Source of the DNA: Acidithiobacillus sulfurivorans
GTDB lineage: Bacteria; Pseudomonadota; Gammaproteobacteria; Acidithiobacillales; Acidithiobacillaceae
Direction of reading: 5' to 3'
NCBI RefSeq assembly: GCF_018853815.1
Contig: NZ_JAAOMP010000116.1
Coordinates: 45,246 to 109,245, forward strand
Length of the DNA stretch: 64,000 nucleotides
The number at the start of each line of letters is the position of its first letter. Within the stretch, counting starts at the first letter, position 1. The notes under the pieces were generated by a model, which worked only from the letters and a program-made list of their open reading frames with translations, searched no databases and had not been told where the DNA came from. The translations under genes and the position numbers were made by a program. Shown piece by piece: positions 8,539 to 17,024 of the stretch.

Positions 8539-9282
8539 ATGGTCAATGGTGAAACCCGGTTGGATAAATTGTTTGTAGATGCCAATCGTTTGACGTTAAA
8601 AGCAGCGTGCGATCGCGCACTACAGTCTCTGGTGGAAAGCCAGCAAAATATGCAGGTCCTGGTAGGTCAACCCGGCACTTTCATGGGACACGCCGCGCTG
8701 CTGTACGATGATGCGCCGCATGAGAGCCTGATTCTGGATGCTCTGACGCCGGAAGCGGCTAATGCCTATGCGCTCGCCGGCGAAGATCTGCTGCTGTGGA
8801 CTGACGATGCATTGCCCCTTGGTTTTCAGACGGTGGTTATCGAGCAACTTATCTGGCAGCGTTTTGCGGCCATTCGTATCCAGCGACCCGAAATGGTTTT
8901 TCAATGGCAAAGGCGCAGTACGTTGCGTGCGGTAGTCGAATCTTCCAATAAAACTTCTGTACTATTAAAGCGTTACGGGGCACGGGCGGTGGAGGGTGAA
9001 TGTGTGGATATTGGTGCCGGTGGTATGCGCATCGCCATAACAGCGCCACAGGACTATCCGGTGACACAGGGTGAACTCCTGGCTCGGGTTCAGTTTAAGT
9101 TTCAGGGGCAAGCCTGTTCAGTGGAGGCTAAAGTCTGTCATCTGGGGTCAGGAATTTACACCCAAGGCGCGGTTCGGCAGTTAGGTTTGGCGTTTATCCA
9201 TTTGCCTGCTGCGCTGGAGGATAAAATCATTCAGTATACGCTACGTTATGATCGAGAATGCCTACGCCGCGCCAGTCGCTAG
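8539..9282 (+). CDS. YcgR-type PilZ flagellar brake protein
   Basis: 247 residues from ATG 8539, which has a good ribosome site (AGAAGGA); an ATG 27 bases upstream is possible but lacks one. The N-terminal half resembles the YcgR-N beta domain. The C-terminal PilZ domain carries the c-di-GMP arginine motif RSTLR (RxxxR) and the second motif VDIGAGGM, where the usual Ser of D-x-S-x-x-G is Gly. YcgR-like proteins bind c-di-GMP and slow or bias the motor through the stator or switch. It stands alone, divergent from motD, and its end overlaps fliW by 21 bases in a convergent arrangement. Confidence 0.82.
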   Translation: MVNGETRLDKLFVDANRLTLKAACDRALQSLVESQQNMQVLVGQPGTFMGHAALLYDDAPHESLILDALTPEAANAYALAGEDLLLWTDDALPLGFQTVVIEQLIWQRFAAIRIQRPEMVFQWQRRSTLRAVVESSNKTSVLLKRYGARAVEGECVDIGAGGMRIAITAPQDYPVTQGELLARVQFKFQGQACSVEAKVCHLGSGIYTQGAVRQLGLAFIHLPAALEDKIIQYTLRYDRECLRRASR

Positions 9283-9762
9283 AGATTGACCCCCTTCAGT
9301 TTTTTGGGTGTCCATTGCCTGAATGGGAACAATAATCTGAGCTTGAAGTTTAGCCGGTGGTAGATCTGAAGCACTTAATGGTTCAGTCGGCATTTCGTGA
9401 TGTTCCACAATCCATTGTCCGAACTGTCTGGTTTCGGGGAGAAAATAGAGCGGGGCCAGAGAGTTGCTTTGGAGCGTGCCGTTTTGTGTTTGGGGTAGTA
9501 TCACCATTAGCATGGATACTCCTGTCGTTTTGGCAAAATGCGGAACTTGGGAATAATGTAAATTAAAGTGCTCGGGAGCAACCAGTAAAAAAGTGATCAG
9601 AGCTTCATCCAGTGACTGTAGCCAGACAAATGGTCCTTGACTGGGAAGATGCAGTAAAGCAAAGCGTTGCAAGTGGGTAAAGCCAGGCATGGGCGCAATA
9701 CAGTGCCATATTCCTTCGTCGGCAATGGAAAATGGGCCGAACCGGGTATCATAGGTTTTCAT
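9262..9762 (-). CDS. fliW: Flagellar assembly factor FliW (CsrA antagonist)
   Basis: 166 residues. The family pattern is visible: TRFGPFSIADEGIWHC, then PGFTHLQRFALL and FVWLQSLDEALITFLLV. FliW is bound by free flagellin; when flagellin is secreted, released FliW binds CsrA and lifts its repression of flagellin translation. It starts at the TGATG junction with csrA, so the two are co-translated. The target hairpin is visible in the fliC leader at 31492. FliW is unusual in gammaproteobacteria, where CsrA is normally controlled by small RNAs. The C-terminal 30 residues are variable. Confidence 0.9.
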   Translation of the reverse strand: MKTYDTRFGPFSIADEGIWHCIAPMPGFTHLQRFALLHLPSQGPFVWLQSLDEALITFLLVAPEHFNLHYSQVPHFAKTTGVSMLMVILPQTQNGTLQSNSLAPLYFLPETRQFGQWIVEHHEMPTEPLSASDLPPAKLQAQIIVPIQAMDTQKTEGGQSLATGAA

Positions 9763-10025
9763 CAGGCTTTATCCTTTGTGTTGCCAGCATCATCAACTGC
9801 TTTGGGCTGTTGATTCAGCCAGTGATTTAATGCTTCCGGGGCTGAGCTCAGAGCGGACTGGTTGGCCTGTTTGACGGTTTCCAGTAATTCTTCTCGTAAA
9901 ATAGTGACATTGTCACTGCTTTCTATGCCCAAGCGTACCTGCCCGTCCTCAATACGGGTGACTACAATACGAATATTGTCCCCAATACATATGGCCTGAC
10001 CGCGTCGTCTGGTAAGAACCAGCAC
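9762..10025 (-). CDS. csrA: Carbon storage regulator / translational repressor CsrA
   Basis: 87 residues. Core MLVLTRRRGQAICIGDNIRI with R44 (TILREELL), the conserved RNA-contact residue. It is longer than the 61-residue E. coli protein by a 25-residue hydrophilic tail (PEALNHWLNQQPKAVDDAGN). CsrA binds GGA in RNA hairpin loops and ribosome sites. Pairing with fliW predicts it represses flagellin, as in Bacillus. It lies in the leftward flgA-flgM-flgN-csrA-fliW set, 3 bases after flgN. Confidence 0.96.
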   Translation of the reverse strand: MLVLTRRRGQAICIGDNIRIVVTRIEDGQVRLGIESSDNVTILREELLETVKQANQSALSSAPEALNHWLNQQPKAVDDAGNTKDKA

Positions 10026-10028
10026 GAT

Positions 10029-10418
10029 TCAGGCGCTCCCGATCAAATGGCGCTCAGCCGTTGATTTTGCAGTACCCAGGTCTGAGTATGTTGCGGGTTG
10101 TGCACCGAAAAAAATTTCCCAGGCCCCCTGATTAAAGCGTTCCAATGCGCTGATAATCTGACCATTTAGCTGATTTTTACGCATGATTTCGTTTAACAAA
10201 TTGCGTAAATGCGCATCATCGGATGAATTTTTTGTAGACGGTCTTGCTGGTACCATGCGGCTCTGAAGGTCGGCAAAACAGCGCATTTTTTCAGTGGCAA
10301 TGCGCTGGAGTTCTTCCATCTGACCTGATTTCAGACACTCAGTCTCATCGTCCAGTAAAGCCTGTAATTGTGTGAGCAGCAAGTTTTCCTGAGAATCAGC
10401 CGAATCGTTGGGATGCAT
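10029..10418 (-). CDS. flgN: FlgN-type export chaperone for hook-associated proteins
   Basis: 129 residues, all helical. The FlgN layout is present: a Leu- and Glu-rich N-terminal helix (LTQLQALLDDETECLKSGQM), a Lys/Arg-rich middle and a C-terminal Tyr-Gly-type tail (FFGAQPATYSDLG). It follows flgM by 7 bases, the usual flgMN order. It is expected to hold FlgK and FlgL for export. A second FlgN-like gene lies at 19172 just before flgK, so the division of labour is unclear. Confidence 0.82.
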   Translation of the reverse strand: MHPNDSADSQENLLLTQLQALLDDETECLKSGQMEELQRIATEKMRCFADLQSRMVPARPSTKNSSDDAHLRNLLNEIMRKNQLNGQIISALERFNQGAWEIFFGAQPATYSDLGTAKSTAERHLIGSA

Positions 10419-10425
10419 GATCGGC

Positions 10426-10770
10426 TCAGGCTGACTGGTTAGTGCTTGCAGGCATGAACTGCTGATTATCCTGAGTCAGGCCCTGACCGATTTTGAGTGG
10501 AGAAATCTGATAGGTCCCATTGGATATGGCGGCTTTGATCTGAGCGAGCTGATCAGTATGACCAGTATTCGTATCCTGAGCAGCCATCAATTGCCGCGCC
10601 TGCGGTGAAAGCGTGAGATGATCTTGTGCAACAGCACTCGCGGCAAGAGTTTGTCCGGAAGATTTGCCGGAATCGGCTGTAGACCCGCTAACCGCTTTAT
10701 CGGTGTTGCTCCGCGTGTCTGCTGTCGGTTTTCCTGCAAGTGATCCAGAATATGGATTGATGGGATTCAT
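10426..10770 (-). CDS. flgM: Anti-sigma-28 factor FlgM
   Basis: 114 residues from ATG 10770, chosen because AGGAG lies 8 bases upstream and because the sigma-28 promoter at 10808-10835 would start transcription inside any longer version. N-terminus is disordered (MNPINPYSG, Ser/Thr rich). The C-terminal half has the sigma-binding pattern LTLSPQARQLM then QIKAAISNGTYQI. FlgM holds FliA until the hook is finished and it is exported. The Ser/Gln-rich tail after the last helix is longer than usual. Confidence 0.93.
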   Translation of the reverse strand: MNPINPYSGSLAGKPTADTRSNTDKAVSGSTADSGKSSGQTLAASAVAQDHLTLSPQARQLMAAQDTNTGHTDQLAQIKAAISNGTYQISPLKIGQGLTQDNQQFMPASTNQSA

Positions 10771-10807
10771 GCGCTTATCTCCTAACGTATCTGCTGCCAT
10801 AGTCATT

Positions 10808-10835
10808 ATTACGTCACATCAGAGTAAAAACTAAA
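10808..10835 (-). promoter_or_regulatory. Candidate FliA (sigma-28) promoter of flgM
   Basis: The leftward strand reads TTTAGTTT-N12-GACGTAAT: 7 of 8 bases match the local -35 pattern and 6 of 8 the -10, with the 12-base spacer shared by the fliC, cheY and second-fliS sites. The predicted start is about 30 bases before flgM. FliA-driven flgM is the usual late-class feedback. Confidence 0.6.
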
Positions 10836-10866
10836 GCGAAACAGTCAATGAACTACACCTATTCGC

Positions 10867-11589
10867 CTAAAAGTCTACCACGACATGCCCTTGTGCGGTT
10901 ACTGTCCCCCGGATCACGCGGCCGGACTGCAGGTTTCTGACCATGATGCTTTGCCCGGGGCGACCGTTTTCAATGGCGTCGGCAATGGTGGCAATGCGAA
11001 TCCCATTGCCTTCGGCATAAAGGGTTACCTGCTCACCGGCGTGGACCACATCTGGGGCATTCAGCATGGTCGTAGTTATGGGCTGTCCGGCTAGTGTCCC
11101 GAATCGCAGAATTTTACCGATGGCTCCCTGGGGCGAGCTTAAGGTGTTGCCCCCCAAGCCGCTGGTATCCCTGCGTACGACAGCCAGATCTCCGGCCTGC
11201 AAAATGGATCCGGCAGAGAGTGGGCGAGAAGCAATGACGACGCTCTGATCCATTTGAATTTGTACAGGCAAATATAATTGCCAGGGGGAGGGCGACTGAC
11301 AGTGGACTTTTACGGTTTGGTTGCCGTAGGGGTTGCTATAACCAAAATAAGCCACTTTCAATTTACTGCAGGCTGGAAAATGAATGCCAGGGGCCGGTCC
11401 GTCCAACTGAATATGTACATCCGCTGATTGATCAGGCAAATGCGCCCGCACAAAATTCCGAACAAGCTCACGAATGGTTGCGGGATTTTCCACGGCAGCC
11501 TGAGCGCAGGGGCTGACCATGATGAATGTCGTCGCGAGCAACAAGCTGGCAACGATAGATTGTATGGTGTTTGCGAAACCGAGCTTCAT
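10867..11589 (-). CDS. flgA: Flagellar P-ring assembly chaperone FlgA
   Basis: About 240 residues from ATG 11589 (an ATG at 11607 is also open). There is an N-terminal signal peptide ending near CAQAA, then the periplasmic chaperone. The SAF/beta-clip region contains VIASRPLSAGSILQAGDLAV and GQPITTTML. The C-terminal V-R-N-L-Q-S-G-R-V-I-R-G-T-V end is typical. FlgA helps FlgI assemble around the rod in the periplasm. It is divergent from flgB across a region with a sigma-54 site for each direction. Confidence 0.92.
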   Translation of the reverse strand: MKLGFANTIQSIVASLLLATTFIMVSPCAQAAVENPATIRELVRNFVRAHLPDQSADVHIQLDGPAPGIHFPACSKLKVAYFGYSNPYGNQTVKVHCQSPSPWQLYLPVQIQMDQSVVIASRPLSAGSILQAGDLAVVRRDTSGLGGNTLSSPQGAIGKILRFGTLAGQPITTTMLNAPDVVHAGEQVTLYAEGNGIRIATIADAIENGRPGQSIMVRNLQSGRVIRGTVTAQGHVVVDF

Positions 11590-11634
11590 AACCCCGGGGC
11601 ACCTCATGGAAATAGGGTGTTAGTCAACAAGCCA

Positions 11635-11650
11635 AGCAAATAATGCGCCA
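11635..11650 (-). promoter_or_regulatory. Sigma-54 promoter of flgA
   Basis: The leftward strand reads TGGCGCATTATTTGCT: TGGC-N7-TTGC exactly, about 46-60 bases before the flgA start. It fits the sigma-54 class of flagellar genes activated by FleQ/FleR-type proteins encoded at 36613 and 38894. Confidence 0.65.
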
Positions 11651-11818
11651 GATTTTTAAGCATGTTATTTCGTCCAGTGGCTCCTGAATGCTTGCAGCGG
11701 GAATGGCTGAGCGGCATTTTTTTGCCGGCCGTGCCCTGAGGATTGAACCGGAGCGGCTTTTTTGTGCCGTGTAACACGGGTAATAAGAGTAATGAAGGGT
11801 CAATCACGGGATGATTTT

Positions 11819-11834
11819 TGGCATGTATGTTGCT
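11819..11834 (+). promoter_or_regulatory. Sigma-54 promoter of the flgB operon
   Basis: TGGCATGTATGTTGCT is a full match to TGGCAYG-N4-TTGCW. It is about 40 bases before flgB, giving a leader of roughly 30 bases. This is one of the strongest sigma-54 sites in the window. The rest of the 11590-11874 intergenic stretch holds the opposite flgA promoter and no gene that I can see. Confidence 0.82.
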
Positions 11835-11874
11835 TTAAGTCGATTGTGAATAATTTTTAGGAGTTCATAAGAGA

Positions 11875-12288
11875 ATGTCGGGATTGTTAGATCAGGCTCT
11901 GGATCCTTTGGCTGCAGCACTTAAGGTTACGGGGTACCGGCAGCAACTGCTGTCAGCCAATATCGCCAATGCCAACACGCCCAATTATCGGGCGGTAGAT
12001 ATTCCGTTTGCTCAGGTGGTGCAAGCCGTTCAGGCGGGTGATAAAGGCAGCCTACCATTAACGACGAGCAGCAACCGGCAATTTTCTGAAACCGGCAATA
12101 ACGCGAGCATGGCTGCCTTTGTGCAATATCAACGTGGCAGTCAGGTAGGGCTGGATAATAATTCGGTAGACATGAATCGGGAGCAGGCAGATTTTTTGCA
12201 AAACAGCGTGCGTTACCAGGCCGATCTGACATTTTTGACCGGTAAAATTAAAACCTTGACCTCGGCCATTACCGGAACAGCCGCCTAA
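11875..12288 (+). CDS. flgB: Flagellar proximal rod protein FlgB
   Basis: 137 residues, the family length. N-terminal rod/hook helix [20 protein letters not shown] followed by [19 protein letters not shown], the conserved [12 protein letters not shown] signature. The C-terminal helix ([13 protein letters not shown]) closes the rod fold. It is exported through the FliPQR gate and forms the rod base next to FliE. It is the first gene of the rightward rod-hook operon, directly downstream of the sigma-54 site. Confidence 0.97.
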   Translation: MSGLLDQALDPLAAALKVTGYRQQLLSANIANANTPNYRAVDIPFAQVVQAVQAGDKGSLPLTTSSNRQFSETGNNASMAAFVQYQRGSQVGLDNNSVDMNREQADFLQNSVRYQADLTFLTGKIKTLTSAITGTAA

Positions 12289-12307
12289 ATATGCAGGAGT
12301 AAGACTT

Positions 12308-12724
12308 ATGTCATTGTTTTCAGTTTTGGATGTAGCGAGTTCGGCGCTGACCGCCCAAAGTTATCGACTTAATGTGGTCGCCAGTAATATGGCCAATGCC
12401 AATTCGGCAACCAGTTCAGATGGTCAACCCTACCGGGCCCGAGAGGTGGTCTTTGCCGCGCAACCGTTTGCCAATGCTGGCGCTCCCGCCGGGGTCAATG
12501 GCGTACGGGTAGCCGGCGTCATCAGTAAACCGGGGCCATTCAAAATGGTGTATCAACCGGGGAATCCGCTGGCGGATAAGGAAGGCTACGTCAAAATGCC
12601 CAATGTGAATCCCGTCGATGAAATGGTGAACATGATTTCGGCTTCGCGGGCCTACCAAGCCAATGTGAATGTGATGAACACCACGAAATCCCTGCTGCAG
12701 AAAACCCTTAGCCTTGGAGCCTGA
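12308..12724 (+). CDS. flgC: Flagellar proximal rod protein FlgC
   Basis: 138 residues. N-terminal [20 protein letters not shown] and C-terminal [20 protein letters not shown] are the standard FlgC ends. A glycine/proline-rich middle (YRAREVVFA) fits. Rod component, exported without a cleaved signal. It lies 19 bases after flgB and 2 bases before flgD. Confidence 0.97.
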   Translation: MSLFSVLDVASSALTAQSYRLNVVASNMANANSATSSDGQPYRAREVVFAAQPFANAGAPAGVNGVRVAGVISKPGPFKMVYQPGNPLADKEGYVKMPNVNPVDEMVNMISASRAYQANVNVMNTTKSLLQKTLSLGA

Positions 12725-12726
12725 AC

Positions 12727-13422
12727 ATGAGCGTCAATTCTCTGACATCCAGCGTCAATCCTTTTTATCAGTCGTTGCAGACCAGTTCTGCAAATAGCTC
12801 AGGTACAGCCAGCAGCGGAGCTAGTGGCCTGGCCAGTGAAAGCACTTTTTACAATCTTCTGGTTACTCAGCTCACCAATCAGGACCCCCTGAATCCACTC
12901 AGTAATCAGGATTTATCTTCACAGTTGGCACAATTCAGCATGGCGAATGGCGTCCAGGCTATTCAGGGTTCGCTGAGTTCTCTTATGGATCAAATCAATC
13001 AGAACCAAGGGTTGCAGGCAGCTTCCCTGATTGGCAAGTCGGTTACCACTTCAGGGAATCAGTTGAGCTTGAGCAGCGGCAGTGCCAATGGGGCTTATGA
13101 TCTGGGCAGCGCCGCCAGTGCGGTAGACGTACTGGTACAGAACAGCGCCGGTCAGACACTGGCCGTTTTGCCTCAAGGTTCACAGTCTTCAGGAATGCAG
13201 GCTTTTAACTGGAATGGAGAAAGTGCCAATGGGAGCACTTTGCCGTCGGGAAATTATCAGTTTTCGGTACAGGCCGCTGATGGCAATGGGGATGCAGTGA
13301 CGACTACACCCTACATGTATGGGGTGGTAAATGGTGTTACTTTGGGAAGTTCCGGTCCTACCCTGCAGCTACAGGGGCAACAAGGTTCGGTGCCTTTCAG
13401 CTCCGTGCAAAATATTATTTAA
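12727..13422 (+). CDS. flgD: Hook capping / scaffold protein FlgD
   Basis: 231 residues. The conserved N-terminal segment FYNLLVTQLTNQDPLNPL then QDLSSQLAQFS is at about residues 38-70. The C-terminal half has FlgD Ig-like and tudor-like regions (FNWNGESANGSTLPSGNYQF). FlgD caps the growing hook and is discarded when FlgK arrives. The protein is Ser-, Gln- and Asn-rich with few charges, as are the other exported proteins here. Confidence 0.96.
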   Translation: MSVNSLTSSVNPFYQSLQTSSANSSGTASSGASGLASESTFYNLLVTQLTNQDPLNPLSNQDLSSQLAQFSMANGVQAIQGSLSSLMDQINQNQGLQAASLIGKSVTTSGNQLSLSSGSANGAYDLGSAASAVDVLVQNSAGQTLAVLPQGSQSSGMQAFNWNGESANGSTLPSGNYQFSVQAADGNGDAVTTTPYMYGVVNGVTLGSSGPTLQLQGQQGSVPFSSVQNII

Positions 13423-13434
13423 GGAGTTTGCAAA

Positions 13435-14685
13435 ATGGGTGCATTCAATACAGCTTTAAGTGGATTACAGGCAGCTAATACGGATTTGCAGACGCTGGGT
13501 AATAATATATCCAATGCCAATACGGTAGGGTTTAAAAGTTCCAATGCCGAGTTTGCTGATGCCTATGCTTCAGCCATGGCCAATACGGCGCCCACTGAGG
13601 GTCAGGTAGGTATTGGTACTACCGTGCAAACCATCGCTCAACAGTTTACTCAGGGAAATATTGAAACAACCAGCAACCCCCTGGATGTTGCCATTAACGG
13701 CAATGGTTTTTTTCAGTTCAACTATAATGGTTCAACAGTTTATGGCCGTAATGGCCAGTTTCAATTGAATAAAAACGGCGTTATTGTGGACGCTAATGGT
13801 GGTGAACTGATCGGGACCCAGGCGCAAAATGATAAACTGACCGGTGCCAGCGGTCCCTTAAGCATTAATCAGAATGCCATTGCCCCGCAAGCGACTTCAG
13901 GATTGAGTTTGGGTTTGAATCTGGATTCAACCAATACACCCATCAGCGGTAATGCTAGTATTAATATTAATGATCCGAGTACTTATAATTATTCGACCAC
14001 GACGACGGTATACGATAGTCTGGGCACACCGCAATTGTTGACCACTTATTATCAATTGCAAAGCGGTTCAGGTACGACAAGCTCCGGACAAACGTGGAAT
14101 GTGGATTATTCGGTAACGGGAACCACTGGTGCCAGTGGCATCACTTCTGGTAGCGTTGGAACCTTGCAGTTTAATGCCTATGGTCAGGAAACCAGTTCAA
14201 TTTCTCAACCTATAACGGGTACTCCGTGGGCTGATGGGGCGGCTTCCACCACCATTAACGTAAGCTTCAGCGGTAGCACCAATTATAATTCTCCCAATTC
14301 CGTCATAACCAACAACAGTAATGGTTATAGTGCCGGGCAATTATCTGGTCTTTCCATTGACTCAGGTGGCAATATTTTCGGGCGCTACAGCAATGGTGAA
14401 TCCCAGCTCATGGGGCAAATCAGTCTGACCCGCTTCCCCAATAATAATGGTTTGCAGAATCTCGGTAATAATTACTGGGCAGAAACCTATGTTTCGGGAC
14501 AACCTCTTTCTGGTGGCCCTGGCAGTTCCAATCTGGGCGTTTTACAGGCCGGGGCGGTAGAACAATCCAATGTCGACATTTCCAAGGATCTGGTGAATCT
14601 GATTGTGGCGCAGCAGGCTTATCAGGCCAATGCCCAGACCATTAAAACCCAGAATACGGTAGTACAGACGCTCTTGAGTTTGTAA
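13435..14685 (+). CDS. flgE: Flagellar hook protein FlgE
   Basis: 416 residues, close to the common length. N-terminus NTALSGLQAANTDLQTLGNN then ISNANTVGFK; C-terminus LVNLIVAQQAYQANAQTIKT. The central D1/D2 region is Ser/Thr/Asn/Gly rich with very few Lys or Arg. It polymerises into the hook. It sits between flgD and flgF in standard order with an AAGGAG ribosome site 10 bases upstream. Confidence 0.97.
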   Translation: MGAFNTALSGLQAANTDLQTLGNNISNANTVGFKSSNAEFADAYASAMANTAPTEGQVGIGTTVQTIAQQFTQGNIETTSNPLDVAINGNGFFQFNYNGSTVYGRNGQFQLNKNGVIVDANGGELIGTQAQNDKLTGASGPLSINQNAIAPQATSGLSLGLNLDSTNTPISGNASININDPSTYNYSTTTTVYDSLGTPQLLTTYYQLQSGSGTTSSGQTWNVDYSVTGTTGASGITSGSVGTLQFNAYGQETSSISQPITGTPWADGAASTTINVSFSGSTNYNSPNSVITNNSNGYSAGQLSGLSIDSGGNIFGRYSNGESQLMGQISLTRFPNNNGLQNLGNNYWAETYVSGQPLSGGPGSSNLGVLQAGAVEQSNVDISKDLVNLIVAQQAYQANAQTIKTQNTVVQTLLSL

Positions 14686-14696
14686 GAGGATAAGTC

Positions 14697-15437
14697 ATGG
14701 ATACCCTTTATATTGCCATGAGTGGCGCCAATGCCATTCTGCAAAAACAGACGGTTACAGCCAATAATCTGGCGAATGCCAATACCACAGGATATCGTGC
14801 GGATGAGGCCCAGTTCAGCGCATTGCCGGTATATGGGCAAGGGTTGCCGACGCGCGCCTACACGGCTACGGAAACCCCCAGTGTGGATTTTCAGTCAGGC
14901 CCCGTAGTGCATACCGGACGGCCTTTGGACGTGGCGGTGAATGGCCAGGGCTGGCTGACTGTACAGGGGCCTGATGGCAAGGAGGCTTACACCCGGGACG
15001 GAAATCTGCAGCTCAACGGTCAGGGTATTCTTATGACCGCGACCGGGCATCCGGTGCTGGGCGTGAATGGTTCACCCATTTCCCTGCCACCGATGCAGTC
15101 TCTGGTCATTGGCAGTGATGGGGTGATTTCCGGGGTGCCGGTAGGCAGTCAACCTAACGCTATTGTCACGATCAACCAGATCAAGCTGGTGAATCCTTCG
15201 GAGAAAGGCTTGCAAAAAAATCCGGATGGACTTTTTCAGAATAGTGACGGCAAACCGGCATCTGAAGATGGAAATGTGGTTCTGGAGCCCGGCGCACTGG
15301 AAGGCAGTAATGTTAATCCCGTTAATGCCATGATCCAGATGCTGGAAGATACCCGCCAGTTTGATATGCAGACCAAGTTGATGCAGACCGTTTCCCAGGA
15401 TCGGCAAAGTGCCAATCAATTGCTGGTTCTGACATGA
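14697..15437 (+). CDS. flgF: Flagellar proximal rod protein FlgF
   Basis: 246 residues. N-terminal MSGANAILQKQTVTANNLAN and the FlgF/FlgG core GRPLDVAVNGQGWLTVQGPD then AYTRDGNLQLN. The C-terminus VNPVNAMIQMLEDTRQFDMQ matches FlgF rather than FlgG, which has [15 protein letters not shown]. Rod component. Confidence 0.96.
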   Translation: MDTLYIAMSGANAILQKQTVTANNLANANTTGYRADEAQFSALPVYGQGLPTRAYTATETPSVDFQSGPVVHTGRPLDVAVNGQGWLTVQGPDGKEAYTRDGNLQLNGQGILMTATGHPVLGVNGSPISLPPMQSLVIGSDGVISGVPVGSQPNAIVTINQIKLVNPSEKGLQKNPDGLFQNSDGKPASEDGNVVLEPGALEGSNVNPVNAMIQMLEDTRQFDMQTKLMQTVSQDRQSANQLLVLT

Positions 15438-15457
15438 ACAATCAGGAGCAATAAATC

Positions 15458-16243
15458 ATGATGCGTTCTCTTTATGTAGCAGCAACTGGCCTGGAAGGTG
15501 AGCAGACCAAAATGGACGTTATCGCCAACAATCTGGCGAACGTCAACACCACCGGATTCAAGCAGTCCCGCGCGGTTTTTCAGGATTTGCTCTACCAGAA
15601 TCTACGGCAACCTGGTGCCCAATCTTCGCAGACTACCCAATATCCTTCAGGACTCCAGCTAGGCACCGGGGTGCGCGTGGTTTCTACGGAGCGCCTGATG
15701 ACCCAGGGCAACTTGACCCAGACCGGTAACGCGCTGGATGTGGGGATCAATGGTCAGGGTTTTTTCCAGATCATGCAGCCCAACGGGACCATTGCTTACA
15801 GCCGGGATGGCACTTTCCAGATGAATAATCAGGGACAACTGGTCACGTCCAACGGCTATTTATTGCAGCCACCGGTAACCATTCCACCCAATGCCCAAAG
15901 CATTACGATTGGTAGCGATGGGACCGTGTCGGTAGTGCTGCCGGGACAAGCCCAACCTCAGCAAGTGGGTACAATCCAGCTCGCCAATTTTATTAACCCA
16001 ACCGGCTTGCAAAGTATTGGCGACAACCTTTATTTGCAGACGGGTTCTTCCGGCGCGCCACAAACGGGACAGCCTACCCTCAATGGTTTGGGTTCAGTGC
16101 AGCAGGGCTATCTGGAATCTTCCAATGTCAATGTGGTATCGGAATTGGTGGATATGATCGCTACGCAGCGTGCCTACGAAATCAACAGCAAGGCAGTATC
16201 CACTTCGGATTCCATGCTCGGATATCTCACCCAGAATTTGTGA
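15458..16243 (+). CDS. flgG: Flagellar distal rod protein FlgG
   Basis: 261 residues, the typical length. [20 protein letters not shown] at the N-terminus, then [21 protein letters not shown]-terminus [20 protein letters not shown]. Forms the distal rod on which the P and L rings assemble. It is 20 bases after flgF and is followed closely by flgH. Confidence 0.98.
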   Translation: MMRSLYVAATGLEGEQTKMDVIANNLANVNTTGFKQSRAVFQDLLYQNLRQPGAQSSQTTQYPSGLQLGTGVRVVSTERLMTQGNLTQTGNALDVGINGQGFFQIMQPNGTIAYSRDGTFQMNNQGQLVTSNGYLLQPPVTIPPNAQSITIGSDGTVSVVLPGQAQPQQVGTIQLANFINPTGLQSIGDNLYLQTGSSGAPQTGQPTLNGLGSVQQGYLESSNVNVVSELVDMIATQRAYEINSKAVSTSDSMLGYLTQNL

Positions 16244-16251
16244 GGCTAATT

Positions 16252-17013
16252 ATGACTGCGCAAGCCATCCGCAAAGTTCCCATGGTTTTTCCAGTCTCCT
16301 TCGGGAAACTCTGGATAGTTTTGCTGCGTCTGGGTTTCTTGATGATGTTCGTATTGAGCTTGACGGCTTGCGCCGTCTTGCAGGGGCATCATGATCTCAA
16401 GCCGCTCAAACCCTTACCCATTCCCGCAGAACCGGAATCACTGGCGGCCCATGCCCCTAACGGATCTATCTGGCAGGCGGGCACCAATGTGTCTTTGTTC
16501 AGTGATAATCGGGCGAATCGTGTGGGTGACCTGATTACCGTGTTGATTCAGGAAAATTCCAGTGCCAGCAACAACACCAATACCGCCATTAACACTTCAG
16601 ATTCTTTGAGTGCAGCGCTGACCAACTTTTTTGGTATTGTCCCGGCATTCGGGAGTGTTGCTGGTACCCCATTCAGCCCCAGTATGGGCGCCAACAGTGC
16701 CCAGAAATACGGCGGGACAGGGGCGACCACCCAGAGCAATACTTTTACTGCCACTCTGGAGGTAACAGTAGTGAGAGTGCAGGGCAATGGGAATCTGGTC
16801 ATTGAGGGCTCCAAAGAAGTGCTTCTCAATGGTGGGCATGAATATATCCGGGTCGCCGGGGTGGTGCGACCTGCTGACGTGACGCCACAAAATACCATTT
16901 TATCCACGCAAATTGCCGATGCGCGCGTGGAATATAGTGGCAACGGCAGCATTTACTCAGCCGCACGGATGCCCTGGCTGGCGCGCTTTTTCCTGTCGCT
17001 ATGGCCTTTCTGA
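16252..17013 (+). CDS. flgH: Flagellar L-ring lipoprotein FlgH
   Basis: 253 residues from ATG 16252 (GAGG 8 bases upstream; a GTG at 16240 is also open). A long N-terminal hydrophobic segment ends in the lipobox LTAC. Then SIWQAGTNVSLFSDNRANRV and GDLITVLIQENSSASN, the FlgH signature. The C-terminus ends RMPWLARFFLSLWPF. It anchors in the outer membrane around the rod, so the cell is Gram-negative. The N-region before the lipobox is longer than usual, about 40 residues. Confidence 0.95.
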   Translation: MTAQAIRKVPMVFPVSFGKLWIVLLRLGFLMMFVLSLTACAVLQGHHDLKPLKPLPIPAEPESLAAHAPNGSIWQAGTNVSLFSDNRANRVGDLITVLIQENSSASNNTNTAINTSDSLSAALTNFFGIVPAFGSVAGTPFSPSMGANSAQKYGGTGATTQSNTFTATLEVTVVRVQGNGNLVIEGSKEVLLNGGHEYIRVAGVVRPADVTPQNTILSTQIADARVEYSGNGSIYSAARMPWLARFFLSLWPF

Positions 17014-17024
17014 GGAAAAAACAG